Assembly (NCBI GenBank): GCA_903970145.1
Contig: CAJCHO010000038.1
Location: 1-40,409 of the forward strand
Source of the DNA: Mycobacteriaceae bacterium
GTDB taxonomy: Bacteria > Pseudomonadota > Gammaproteobacteria > Burkholderiales > Burkholderiaceae_D
Direction of reading: 5' to 3'
DNA length: 40,409 bases
In this document: positions 8,727 through 17,665 of the stretch, piece by piece
Position numbering within the stretch: the stretch's first letter is position 1
Layout of the letters: the number at the start of each line of letters is the position of its first letter
The notes under the pieces: model-generated
Seen by the model: only the letters and a program-made list of their open reading frames with translations
Databases searched by the model: none
What the model was told of the DNA's origin: nothing
Program-made: the position numbers and the translations under genes

Positions 8727-9473
8727 ATGCTGGAACTGAATAGGGTTTCGAAGCGGCTCGGTGGCAACGAGGTCCTAAGCGAGATCAGCTTTGGCGTGCC
8801 AGCGGGGCAGACGCGCGCACTGATTGGCTCCAGCGGTGCGGGCAAGACGACGCTCTTGCGCTTGATCCTCGGCTTGATTAGCGCCGACGCAGGAACGATT
8901 CAGCTCGCCGGCCAGAGTTCGACAGACCTGACGCCCACTGAGTGGGCCCGCCGCATTGGCTATGTGCCGCAACAGGGTGGTCTCTTCCCTCATATCAGCG
9001 TCGCGGATAACGTCACCCTGATCGCACGCAATAGTGGCTGGCGCGATCAAGCAATTGCAGAGCGCCTCGAGGCGGTCAGGGCCCTCGTTGGGCTCGGATC
9101 GGATCTTTTGACCCGCTGGCCGCATGAACTCAGTGGCGGACAGGTGCAGCGCGCCGCGATCATGCGTGCCATGTTTCTTGATCCGCCAGTGATGCTGCTC
9201 GACGAACCGATGGCGGCTCTCGATCCGGTGGTACGCAGCGCGCTGCAGGCGGAGCTGCGCTCGCTGTTCGAGCGCCTCAAGAAGACCGTGCTGCTCGTGA
9301 CCCACGATCTGGGCGAAGCGGTCTACTTCGCCAGACAGATCACCTTGCTGCATGAGGGCAGGCTGGTTCAGAGTGGCAGCTACAGCGATTTGTCCCGACA
9401 TCCTGCCTCGGACTACGTCACGCTTTTTCTGAACGCGCAGCGAACACTGCCGGATGATGGAGCACTCTCGTGA
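8727..9473 (+). CDS. ABC transporter ATP-binding subunit, betaine/ergothioneine (OpuCA/EgtV) class
   Basis: A 248-residue cytoplasmic ATPase. Walker A GSSGAGKTT (34-42), Q-loop PQQGG (81-85), signature LSGGQ (135-139), Walker B VMLLDE (155-160) and H-loop H193 are all intact, so it should hydrolyse ATP. ProV/OpuCA proteins of osmotic betaine importers carry C-terminal CBS domains that sense ionic strength; this one ends without them, arguing against simple osmoregulatory control. It begins 42 bases after the DUF427 gene and overlaps the next gene as GTGA. It powers the fused binding-protein/permease encoded immediately downstream. Confidence 0.9.
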   Translation: MLELNRVSKRLGGNEVLSEISFGVPAGQTRALIGSSGAGKTTLLRLILGLISADAGTIQLAGQSSTDLTPTEWARRIGYVPQQGGLFPHISVADNVTLIARNSGWRDQAIAERLEAVRALVGLGSDLLTRWPHELSGGQVQRAAIMRAMFLDPPVMLLDEPMAALDPVVRSALQAELRSLFERLKKTVLLVTHDLGEAVYFARQITLLHEGRLVQSGSYSDLSRHPASDYVTLFLNAQRTLPDDGALS

Positions 9474-10957
9474 AGCGGCTTTTCTCCTCTGCGCTGGTGG
9501 CGGCTTTGCTCGCCTTCTGCGAGATCGCTGCGGCCGACGATAAGCTTGTCGTGGGCTCGAAGATTTTCACGGAAAGCTATGTGCTTGGCGAGATTGCCGC
9601 GCAGACCATGGAACAGGCGGCCGACACACCGGTTGATCGCAAGCTTGGCATGGGCAGCACAGGAATCCTGTTCGCGGCCCTACAGAGCGACAGGATTGAC
9701 GTCTATCCCGATTACAGCGGCACACTCGCCGAGACGATCTTGAAACGCCCGGAGCTGAAGTCGCTTGCCGACATCAGGGTGGCCCTGGCGCCGCTCGGAC
9801 TGACCATCTCCGGGTCACTTGGCTTTAGCGATAGCTATGCCCTGGCCGTTCCCGAAGCCCTTGCCCAGCGCTACCAGCTTCACGCAATTAGCGATCTGCG
9901 CCGCGTCGATGGGGTATTGCGCGCGGCTTTCAGCTACGAATTCATGGATCGCGAGGATGGTTATCCGGGTTTGGTTAAGGCCTATCAGCTGCACTTTGAT
10001 GCCGGCAATGTACGCCGCATGGAGCATGCGCTCGTGTATCGCGCCCTCGCGGAACGGGCGGTCGATCTGATCGAGGTCTACTCGACAGACGCCAATATCG
10101 AGAAATTCCAGCTGCGGGTGCTGATCGACGACTTGCACTATTTTCCGGCCTACGAGGCGGTCTGGGTGGCCCGCAAGGCCTTTGTGGCTCAACACCCGCA
10201 AGTCTGGGACGCACTCCTAAAGCGCGAAAACTCGATCGATGAGGCTCGCATGGTTCGCATGAATGCTGCCGTCGATATCGACCAGCGCAGTGCTGCTGCC
10301 GTGGCGTCCGAGTTCCTTGGACGGCCTCAGGCTGCGGTGCTTTCGATGAGCGTAGAAGTGCTGCAGAGGACCCGGGAGCATCTATGGCTGGTTGGGATCT
10401 CGACGATTTTTGCCATCGTCATCGGGATTCCGCTCGGGATCCTGGCATCGCGGTTTTACATCGCAGGCCGCTCGATCCTCTTGGCCAGTGCACTGGTCCA
10501 GACAATCCCGAGCCTGGCGCTGCTGTGCTTTCTGATTCCGCTCTTCGGTGTCGGAACCAAACCGGCGCTGGTTGCGCTATGCCTCTATAGTCTGCTTCCG
10601 GTCGTGCTGAACACTTTTACCGGCATTCGCAGTGTCGACCCCAAGCACGTGGAAAACGCGCGCGCATTCGGGCTCGGTGGCGCGCAAACACTCTGGCGAA
10701 TCGTGCTGCCGATCGCAAGTCCCACCATTCTTGCCGGGGTGCGCACTGCGGCCATCGTCAGCATAGGTACGGCCACGCTAGCCGCGCTGATCGGCGCAGG
10801 CGGCTATGGGGCCCTGATCGTTTCCGGGCTATCACTTAACGATGTTCATATGATCCTGACAGGAGCGGTGCCCGCAGCGCTGATGGCGCTGGTTGCCAAT
10901 CTGCTGTTCGACCTCCTGGAGCGCTTTCTGATTCCTGGGGGCTTGCGTCGCGGCTAG
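9470..10957 (+). CDS. Fused substrate-binding protein and permease of a betaine/ergothioneine-type ABC transporter
   Basis: 495 residues from a GTG start overlapping the ATPase stop. Residues 1-22 form a signal peptide or anchor. About 24-290 is an OpuAC/ProX-type binding domain (LVVGSKIFTESYVLGEI, YPDYSGT, YSTDANIEKFQL, LIDDLHYFPAYEA). About 300-490 is a ProW/OpuCB-type permease with five to six helices and the EAA coupling loop ENARAFGLGG...RIVLPIASP (395-417). Known one-polypeptide relatives such as EgtU and OpuA-type fusions put the permease first and the binding domain last; here the order is reversed. With egtB and egtD upstream, ergothioneine, hercynine or another trimethylammonium compound is the likely cargo (inference). 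The ATPase and this protein would form a complete importer. Confidence 0.88.
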   Translation: MKRLFSSALVAALLAFCEIAAADDKLVVGSKIFTESYVLGEIAAQTMEQAADTPVDRKLGMGSTGILFAALQSDRIDVYPDYSGTLAETILKRPELKSLADIRVALAPLGLTISGSLGFSDSYALAVPEALAQRYQLHAISDLRRVDGVLRAAFSYEFMDREDGYPGLVKAYQLHFDAGNVRRMEHALVYRALAERAVDLIEVYSTDANIEKFQLRVLIDDLHYFPAYEAVWVARKAFVAQHPQVWDALLKRENSIDEARMVRMNAAVDIDQRSAAAVASEFLGRPQAAVLSMSVEVLQRTREHLWLVGISTIFAIVIGIPLGILASRFYIAGRSILLASALVQTIPSLALLCFLIPLFGVGTKPALVALCLYSLLPVVLNTFTGIRSVDPKHVENARAFGLGGAQTLWRIVLPIASPTILAGVRTAAIVSIGTATLAALIGAGGYGALIVSGLSLNDVHMILTGAVPAALMALVANLLFDLLERFLIPGGLRRG

Positions 10958-10987
10958 GGCGCTTGCGCCTGCCGATCTTTGATACCC

Positions 10988-11018
10988 TTGACGCTGCGCC
11001 ATCGGGCGCAGCTGTCAA
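10988..11018 (+). terminator. Long hairpin after the transporter operon
   Basis: GCTGCGCC (10993-11000) pairs perfectly with GGCGCAGC (11005-11012) around loop ATCG. The stem extends outward by TTGAC/GTCAA with one bulged T, giving 13 pairs. It lies 30 bases after the permease stop and before the rhomboid gene. It has no U-tract, so it may be a weak terminator or an mRNA-stabilising structure. Confidence 0.45.
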
Positions 11019-11039
11019 CCAACCCTAAAGGATCCCGCC

Positions 11040-11660
11040 TTGAGTTCCACCGGCGATGCAAACCAGGCACCTCGCCGTCGCGCGACACCGGTCATTGCGA
11101 TCAGTCTGATCGCCGTCTGCGTCGCTGTGTTTCTCTGGTCGGGCCTTGGCCAGTCGGAGCCGCGCCTCGCACCCCTGCTGATCGCGAGCACTCCGGCTCG
11201 CGGCTGGTCAGATGTGCTATCGGGCCAGATCTGGCGACTGGTTACTCCGGTGTTCATCCACTTCTCGCTGTTGCACATCATTTTTAATATGTACTGGATG
11301 TGGGGGATCGGCGCCTTGGTTGAGCTGAAGATCAGTCGCGGATTTCTGCTGGGCTTTGTCGTCTTCATCGGTGCGTTCTCGAATGTGGCGCAATACCTAC
11401 TGAGTGGCAATCCCTTTTTCGGCGGAATGTCGGGGGTAATCTACGGATTGCTCGGCTACATCTGGATCCAGGGCCAGCTCAACCCGCGCTTTGGCCGGTA
11501 TCTTTCCACGCCGAACGTGATATTGCTGATGGCCTGGTTCGTGCTGTGCTGGGTGGGTGTGCTCGGCGCGATCGCCAATTGGGCGCACACCGCCGGGCTT
11601 TTGGGTGGCCTCGCCTGGGGTGGATTGCATGCGCTCGCGGCGCGTCGTCGCCAGCCCTAG
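11040..11660 (+). CDS. Rhomboid-family intramembrane serine protease
   Basis: Membrane protein of 206 residues with about six helices that cleaves other membrane proteins within the bilayer. The catalytic dyad is visible: S131 in the GMSG motif (FFGGMSGVIYGLLGY) and H183 in IANWAHTAGLLGG. The oxyanion-region motif HIIFNMYW (H79, N83) is also present. The start is TTG at 11040, with AAAGGA about 9 bases upstream; no ATG fits. Substrate unknown. A run of seven T residues (11665-11671) directly follows the stop and could terminate transcription, though a matching stem is poor. Confidence 0.9.
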   Translation: MSSTGDANQAPRRRATPVIAISLIAVCVAVFLWSGLGQSEPRLAPLLIASTPARGWSDVLSGQIWRLVTPVFIHFSLLHIIFNMYWMWGIGALVELKISRGFLLGFVVFIGAFSNVAQYLLSGNPFFGGMSGVIYGLLGYIWIQGQLNPRFGRYLSTPNVILLMAWFVLCWVGVLGAIANWAHTAGLLGGLAWGGLHALAARRRQP

Positions 11661-11798
11661 CGCGTTTTTTTCGCAGACTCGACTGACCATCCTGCGGCGC
11701 CCTTGGGGATGGTTAACGCGATTTAATCAAACGGCCACTGAACCCTAATCGACAGCTCGTTAGTCTGTCGACTGGTTTATCCGTCCACGCAGCTTCCC

Positions 11799-13238
11799 AT
11801 GGTGTTTGTGTCTGCCGAACCCGGCGCGTCGATTCGCGCGCGGGCGATTAAGCGGTGCGCGCTTGGCGTCGCGCTGGCAATGGGCCTTGCGGCCTGCAGT
11901 CTCGGGCCCGACTACAAGCGTCCCGATATCACGCCACCGGAGAAGTGGACGACCGATCCCGGCTCAACCGGGGCGCCGTGGCCCTCGGCCGACTGGTGGC
12001 GCGGATTCGGATCCCCCCAGCTGGATCAATTCATCAGCGACGCGCGCTCGGCCAACGACGATCTCGCTGCTGCCATGGCGCGGGTTCAGGAGGCCGATGC
12101 CCAGGCGCGCGTCGCCGGGGCACCGCTGCTGCCATCGCTTGAAGCGACGGGTGCGGCCACGCGTGAACGCCAGCCGGTCTCGGGTCAGGGGTATCAAACC
12201 TACAATCAGTTCTCCCCGCTCCTTGCAGCGAGCTATGAAATCGACTTCTGGGGCAAGAATCGCGCCGCACATGAATCGGCACTGGCCACGGCTGCCGCGA
12301 GTCGCTTTGACCGGGAGACCGTAGAGCTGAGCGTGATGACCAGTGTGGCCGGCAGCTATTTCCAGTCGCTCGAGCTTCTCGATCGTCTGGAGGTCGCCCA
12401 GAATAATCTCGCGGCCGCGAGGGCCATACTGCGCGGCCTGGAGCGTGAACAGGTGGCCGGCACGAGCACAGCGCTCGATGTCGCGCAGCAGGAGACGGTA
12501 GTCGCGACGCTCGACGCTGCCATTCCGCCGCTGCGCCAGCAGTTGCGCCAGTCGACCGACGCGCTGGCCATCCTCCTTGGCAAGACTCCCGAATCAATCG
12601 AGATTCATGCAGGCTCGCTGGCGGGTCTGCACGAACCGGCTCTGCGCGCCGGATTGCCCTCGGAGCTGCTGGCACGGCGTCCCGACGTGGCCAACGCCGA
12701 GGAGCTTCTGATTGCCGCCAATGCCGACATCCGCGTCGCGCGCGCCTCGTTTTTCCCGAGCATTTCCCTGACTGCAAACGGCGGCTTCATCAGTAGCTCG
12801 CTATCGACGGTCACAAGCCCCGCCAATCGGGTGTTCCAGTTAAGCGCCGGGGTCGTCCAGCCGATCTTCGAGGGCGGAGCGCTGGAGGGCCAGTATGACT
12901 ATACGAGCGCGCGCTATACGGAACTGCTCGCCAACTACCACAAGGCGGTGCTGTCGGCTTTTGGCAATGTCGAGGACGCGCTCGCAGGTGTTCAGCAGAC
13001 CGCCGAGCAGCAGCTGCGCCAGCAACGGGCGCTCGAGAAGGCTCAGCTTGCCTATGAACTTTCCCGGGCGCAGCTGCGTGCCGGCACTATCAACATACTG
13101 ACTGTACTCAATACCGAGAGTGCGCTGTTTGGCGCGCAGGACGCACTCATCCAGGTCAGGTATGCACATCTTCAATCCTTGTTGAGTCTGTATTCCGCAC
13201 TCGGTGGCGGCTGGCAGCAGACTTCGGAGATCCAATGA
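11799..13238 (+). CDS. RND efflux outer-membrane factor (NodT/OprM family lipoprotein)
   Basis: 479 residues. The N-terminal signal ends in the lipobox GLAAC (C33), followed by SLGPDYKRP, the usual opening of NodT-type channel lipoproteins. Two repeats of the outer-membrane efflux fold follow (for example LLARRPDVANAEELLIAANADI and ARASFFPSISLTANGG). It forms the trimeric outer-membrane/periplasmic duct of a tripartite pump. Its stop overlaps the adaptor gene as ATGA. The 138-base gap upstream holds an inverted repeat CGACAG/CTGTCG (11750-11770) that may be regulatory. Having the channel gene first in the operon is less common than having it last. Confidence 0.92.
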   Translation: MVFVSAEPGASIRARAIKRCALGVALAMGLAACSLGPDYKRPDITPPEKWTTDPGSTGAPWPSADWWRGFGSPQLDQFISDARSANDDLAAAMARVQEADAQARVAGAPLLPSLEATGAATRERQPVSGQGYQTYNQFSPLLAASYEIDFWGKNRAAHESALATAAASRFDRETVELSVMTSVAGSYFQSLELLDRLEVAQNNLAAARAILRGLEREQVAGTSTALDVAQQETVVATLDAAIPPLRQQLRQSTDALAILLGKTPESIEIHAGSLAGLHEPALRAGLPSELLARRPDVANAEELLIAANADIRVARASFFPSISLTANGGFISSSLSTVTSPANRVFQLSAGVVQPIFEGGALEGQYDYTSARYTELLANYHKAVLSAFGNVEDALAGVQQTAEQQLRQQRALEKAQLAYELSRAQLRAGTINILTVLNTESALFGAQDALIQVRYAHLQSLLSLYSALGGGWQQTSEIQ

Positions 13239-14446
13239 GTTCGAATCCAAGCACGGAGGGCACCCATAGAGGGCGCTTTAGTCCGCTGCGCCTTGTCCTT
13301 CTGGCCCTCGGACTCGTCGTCCTGGTAGCGGTAGTCTGGTTTGGCATTGAGTCCCACCTGAAGTCGAACACCAAACCACCAGCGCCAAGCGCAGTGCACG
13401 TCAATGTGGCAAGCGCCCGCAAAATCAATGCGCCTGTCTACCTCAACGGTATCGGAACGGTCCAGGCCTTTTATACGGTAACCGTGACCGCGCGCGTCGA
13501 TGGGCAGCTCGACAAGGTCAATTTTGTCGAAGGGCAGGACGTGGTCAAGGGGGCGCTCCTGGCCCAGATCGACCCGCGACCGAACCAGGCGGCGCTTGAT
13601 CTCGCAATCGCAAGCAAGGCCAAGGACCAGGCGCAACTGGTCAACGCTCGCCAGGATCTTGAGCGCTACAACCTGCTTGCACCCGAGGATCTGGCCAGTA
13701 AGCAGACCGTCGATACGCAGCGCGCTCTGGTTGCCCAGCTCGAGGCGCAGATAAAGGGTGATCAGGCGACCATCGACAATGCACGCACGCAGCTCGACTA
13801 CACGACCATCACCTCGCCCATCTCGGGACGCACCGGGATACGCCTGGTTGATCCGGGCAACAATGTGCACGCGAGCGACACGACCGGCATTGTCGTTGTC
13901 ACCCAGGTCAAGCCAATCTCGGTCATCTTCACGCTGCCCGAAGACAATCTGCCGGCCATCAACAAGGCGCTTGGAGCGGGGCGATTGGAGGTGACTGCGT
14001 TCTCGCGTGACGGCAAGACCGCGCTCGATAAGGGCGTGCTGCTACTGGTCGACAACCTGATCGATCAGACTACGGGAACGATACGCGTCAAAGCGACGTT
14101 TCCGAATCATGGTGAAACCCTTTGGCCGGGTGCCTTCGTCAACGCCCGGGTGCTCTTAAAGACCCTGCCCGATGCATTGAGCGTGCCGTCGACCGCCATC
14201 AAGCGCGGACCAAACGGCCTATTCACCTATGTGGTTGGCGCCGATTCGAAGGTTCAAGTTCGCCCACTTTCGGTCAGCGGCGAAAGCGATGGCACAAGCA
14301 TCGTAAGCAGCGGGCTGACCGAAGGCGAACGGGTGGTCGTGAACAATCAGTATCGTCTGCAGCCGGGCGCCCTCATAGCTGTCGATCCCGATCAGCCTGC
14401 AGCGCCGGCGGCCGCGCCCGGATCAGGCAGTGATAAAACCTCATGA
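13235..14446 (+). CDS. RND efflux periplasmic adaptor (MdtA/AcrA family)
   Basis: 403 residues. One N-terminal hydrophobic anchor (about 13-36, no lipobox), then the membrane-fusion layout: a split lipoyl domain (VTARVDGQLDKVNFVEGQDV and YTTITSPISGRTGIRLVDPGN), an alpha-helical hairpin between them (about 110-180), a beta-barrel (VIFTLPEDNLPAINKAL) and a membrane-proximal end. The MdtA-like wording of the lipoyl and barrel segments agrees with the pump encoded next. It bridges the outer-membrane channel and inner-membrane pump. Both ends overlap neighbours by 4 bases. Confidence 0.93.
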   Translation: MSSNPSTEGTHRGRFSPLRLVLLALGLVVLVAVVWFGIESHLKSNTKPPAPSAVHVNVASARKINAPVYLNGIGTVQAFYTVTVTARVDGQLDKVNFVEGQDVVKGALLAQIDPRPNQAALDLAIASKAKDQAQLVNARQDLERYNLLAPEDLASKQTVDTQRALVAQLEAQIKGDQATIDNARTQLDYTTITSPISGRTGIRLVDPGNNVHASDTTGIVVVTQVKPISVIFTLPEDNLPAINKALGAGRLEVTAFSRDGKTALDKGVLLLVDNLIDQTTGTIRVKATFPNHGETLWPGAFVNARVLLKTLPDALSVPSTAIKRGPNGLFTYVVGADSKVQVRPLSVSGESDGTSIVSSGLTEGERVVVNNQYRLQPGALIAVDPDQPAAPAAAPGSGSDKTS

Positions 14447-17400
14447 GCATCTCAAGCCCATTCATCGAGCGGCCGATCGCGACCACCCTCCTCATGGCCG
14501 GGGTGTTCCTGGTTGGCGTGGTCGCTTATCCCCTCTTGCCGGTCGCACCGCTGCCCCAGGTCGATTTCCCGACGATCCTTGTGACGGCGCAATTGCCGGG
14601 CGCGAGCCCGGAGACCATGGCAACGACGGTCGCGCAGCCGCTTGAAACGCAATTCGCCGCGATCCCGGGCGTCTCGCAGATGACATCGACGTCGATCCTC
14701 GGTACGAGCCAGATCACCCTGCAGTTCGATCTGGATCGCAACATCGATGCGGCCGCGCAGGATGTGCAGTCCGGTATCGATGCGGCCGGCGGCCAGTTGC
14801 CCAAGACACTGCCCGCGCCGCCCTCGTATCGCAAGGTGAATCCGGCTGACTCGGCGATCCTGATCCTAAGCGTACATTCGGACGTACTCCCGGTCACCGA
14901 GGTCGACGACTACGCCGAGACCGTGATCGCCCAGCGGCTCTCGCAGCTGCCCGGGGTTGCCCAGGTCTCCATCGGCGGACAGCAAAAGCCCGCGGTGCGG
15001 GTTCAGGTCGACCCGGCCAAGATCGCGGCGATGGGCATCCAGCTCGAGGATATCGCCAACGTCATCGCGACGGCGACCGTGGACGCCCCCAAGGGCTCGA
15101 TCAGTGGGCCCGAGCATGCCTTTGCCGTCTACAACAACGACCAGCTCCTGAAGGCAGCTCCCTGGAACGATGTCATTGTTGCCTATCGCAACGGCGCCCC
15201 GGTGCGGATTCGCGACATTGGCGTGGCTGTCGACGGCCCTGAAAATGCCCAGCTGGCCGGTCTGCAGAATGGTCGCCCAGGGGTGCTCCTGTTGATCTAC
15301 AAGCAGCCCGGTACCAACATCATTGACGCCGTGAAAAGGGTAGAGGCGACGCTGCCCAAGGTGATGACGGCGGTGCCGCCGTCGGTGAAGGTCGACAAGA
15401 TCGTCGACCGGACGACGACGATTTCGGCTTCGGTGTCGGACGTCGAATTCACGCTCCTGCTCACCATCGCCCTCGTCGTGATGGTGATTTTTCTGTTCCT
15501 GCGCAATGTCTGGGCGACCGTTATTCCGGGCGTAACGGTGCCACTGAGCCTGATGGGTACCGCCGCGCTCATGTATGTGGTCGGTTACAGCCTCGACAAT
15601 CTGTCTTTGATGGCGCTGACAATCGCGGTCGGCTTCGTGGTCGATGATGCGATCGTGATGCTTGAAAACATTTACCGGCACATCGAAAACGGTCTGAGTC
15701 CGCGTGAGGCCGCCCTGAAGGGAGCCGAGGAGATCGGCTTTACGATCATGTCGATCAGCATCTCGCTGATCGCCGTCTTCATCCCCTTGCTGCTCATGAG
15801 CGGCATCATCGGCCGCCTGTTCCGGGAGTTCGCGGTTACGGTGACGATGACCATCGCCGTCTCGGCCTTCGTGTCGCTGACCCTCTCGCCGATGATGTGC
15901 TCGCTGTTCCTGCGCGACGAGAAACACGTCAAGCATGGTCGCGCCTATCTGTTTATCGAGCGCGCATTTGAACGCCTGCTCGCGCTCTACACGCGTGGCC
16001 TGGATTTCGTGCTGGCGCACCAGCGCGCGACGCTGTTCACCTTCATCCTGACCGTCATCGGCACCGGTGTGCTGTACGTGGTCGAACCCAAGGGATTTTT
16101 CCCGCAACAGGACACCGGCATCATCGCCGGACTCACCGACGCCGCGCAGGACGTGTCCTTTGATCGCATGGTGCAGTTGCAACAGGCTCTCACGCACGTG
16201 GTCGGTGAGGATCCCGATGTCGCCGGATGGGCAGCGTTTGTCGGCGGCAGCCGGCCGATGAACAATGGCGTGGTATTCATCGGACTAAAGCCGCGCGACG
16301 AGCGCACCGCCGCGGCGGACCAGATCATCACGCGTATGCGGCAGAAACTCTCGGCGGTCAAGGGAGCGACGCTCTTCCTGCAGGCCTCCCAGGATCTGAA
16401 TGTGGGTGGGCGTCTGGCGCGCACCCAGTACCAGTACACGCTCCAGGACGCGGATCTGGATGAACTCAATGACTGGGCACCCAAGCTTCTGGACAAGCTC
16501 AAGCAGCTGCCGCAGTTGCGGGACGTTGCGACCGATCAGCAAAACGCCAGCGCCATGCTGTCGATGACCATTGACCGTGACCAGGCGGCGCGATTTGGAA
16601 TCCAGCCGTCGCTGATCGACCAGACACTCTACGATGCCTTTGGCCAGCGCCAGGTCACCCAGTACTTCACGCAATTGAACAGCTACCACGTCATTCTCGA
16701 GGTAACGCCGGGCCTCCAGGCCGATCCGGATACGCTCAATCGCCTCTACCTCACATCACCGATTACGGGTCACCAGGTGCCGCTGTCGACTTTCGTGAAA
16801 TTCGACACCCAGCAGGTTGCCTACCTTTCGGTGAATCACCAGGGACAGTTTCCGGCAGTCACCCTGTCATTTAACCTCGCCCCAAGCGTAGCGCTCGGGG
16901 ATGCCGTGGATGCAATCAATCGGGATGCGGCTACGATCGGGCTGCCGAGCTCGATCACTGGGACTTTCCAGGGAACGGCGCAGGCTTTCCAGGCCTCGTT
17001 AAAGACCGAGCCCTATCTCATTCTCGCTGCGCTCGTCGTTGTCTACATCATCCTCGGTATGCTCTATGAGAGTTACATCCACCCGTTGACGATCCTCTCG
17101 ACGCTGCCATCGGCTGGCGCCGGGGCGCTCCTGATGCTCATGGCATTTCACTTCGACTTGTCGGTGATCGCCTTGATCGGGATCATTCTTTTGATCGGCA
17201 TCGTCAAGAAGAATGGCATCATGATGGTGGACTTTGCGATTCAGGCCGAACGTGAAGAGCATCTGACTCCGGAGGCGTCGATCCGCCAGGCTTGCCTCTT
17301 GCGTTTTAGGCCCATCATGATGACTACCATGGCGGCGCTTCTCGGCGCGCTGCCCCTGATGCTTGAGACCGGGACGGGTTCGGAATTGCGCCAGCCATTG

Positions 17401-17565
17401 GGCTACACCATGGTCGGTGGCCTGATCCTGAGCCAGGCGCTCACGCTCTTTACGACACCGGTCATCTACCTGTATCTGGACCGCATCAACAACCGCATCG
17501 GTCGGGGCAGGCGCGAGGAGCCGTCTTCGGGGGCGATCGCGGCCGAACCAGCCGGTCATGCTTAA
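14443..17565 (+). CDS. RND multidrug efflux pump, inner-membrane proton antiporter (MdtB/MdtC-like)
   Basis: 1040 residues, the standard HAE-1 length, with 12 helices and two large periplasmic loops. It opens SISSPFIERPIATTLLMAG, typical of MdtB/MdtC/MuxB pumps. The proton-relay aspartates are D401 and D402 in GFVVDDAIVMLENIYRH, and the matching TM10 lysine lies in the GIVKKNGIMMVDFA segment. It exports drugs or small amphiphiles using the proton gradient. MdtB and MdtC usually occur as a pair; only one pump gene is present, so this one should act as a homotrimer. A short hairpin (17591-17610) separates it from the response regulator. Confidence 0.94.
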   Translation: MSISSPFIERPIATTLLMAGVFLVGVVAYPLLPVAPLPQVDFPTILVTAQLPGASPETMATTVAQPLETQFAAIPGVSQMTSTSILGTSQITLQFDLDRNIDAAAQDVQSGIDAAGGQLPKTLPAPPSYRKVNPADSAILILSVHSDVLPVTEVDDYAETVIAQRLSQLPGVAQVSIGGQQKPAVRVQVDPAKIAAMGIQLEDIANVIATATVDAPKGSISGPEHAFAVYNNDQLLKAAPWNDVIVAYRNGAPVRIRDIGVAVDGPENAQLAGLQNGRPGVLLLIYKQPGTNIIDAVKRVEATLPKVMTAVPPSVKVDKIVDRTTTISASVSDVEFTLLLTIALVVMVIFLFLRNVWATVIPGVTVPLSLMGTAALMYVVGYSLDNLSLMALTIAVGFVVDDAIVMLENIYRHIENGLSPREAALKGAEEIGFTIMSISISLIAVFIPLLLMSGIIGRLFREFAVTVTMTIAVSAFVSLTLSPMMCSLFLRDEKHVKHGRAYLFIERAFERLLALYTRGLDFVLAHQRATLFTFILTVIGTGVLYVVEPKGFFPQQDTGIIAGLTDAAQDVSFDRMVQLQQALTHVVGEDPDVAGWAAFVGGSRPMNNGVVFIGLKPRDERTAAADQIITRMRQKLSAVKGATLFLQASQDLNVGGRLARTQYQYTLQDADLDELNDWAPKLLDKLKQLPQLRDVATDQQNASAMLSMTIDRDQAARFGIQPSLIDQTLYDAFGQRQVTQYFTQLNSYHVILEVTPGLQADPDTLNRLYLTSPITGHQVPLSTFVKFDTQQVAYLSVNHQGQFPAVTLSFNLAPSVALGDAVDAINRDAATIGLPSSITGTFQGTAQAFQASLKTEPYLILAALVVVYIILGMLYESYIHPLTILSTLPSAGAGALLMLMAFHFDLSVIALIGIILLIGIVKKNGIMMVDFAIQAEREEHLTPEASIRQACLLRFRPIMMTTMAALLGALPLMLETGTGSELRQPLGYTMVGGLILSQALTLFTTPVIYLYLDRINNRIGRGRREEPSSGAIAAEPAGHA

Positions 17566-17590
17566 ATGGCGATGCGCGCGCGCAGGCGAG

Positions 17591-17610
17591 CCTTGCGTGT
17601 GCCCGCAAGG
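17591..17610 (+). other. Small hairpin between pump and regulator genes
   Basis: CCTTGCG (17591-17597) and its complement CGCAAGG (17604-17610) flank a 6-base loop in the 100-base gap after the RND gene. There is no T-run. It may allow partial read-through into the two-component genes, or be incidental. Confidence 0.25.
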
Positions 17611-17665
17611 GCCGGTCTGACACGAGATGCTCGGTCGGATCGACCCGGTCGGTAAGGAGACGCCG

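Noticed and set aside
14866-16197. Open frame of 443 codons opposite the RND pump gene
   Set aside because: Highly charged His/Asp/Arg-rich product typical of an antisense frame; the pump protein is full length on the other strand.
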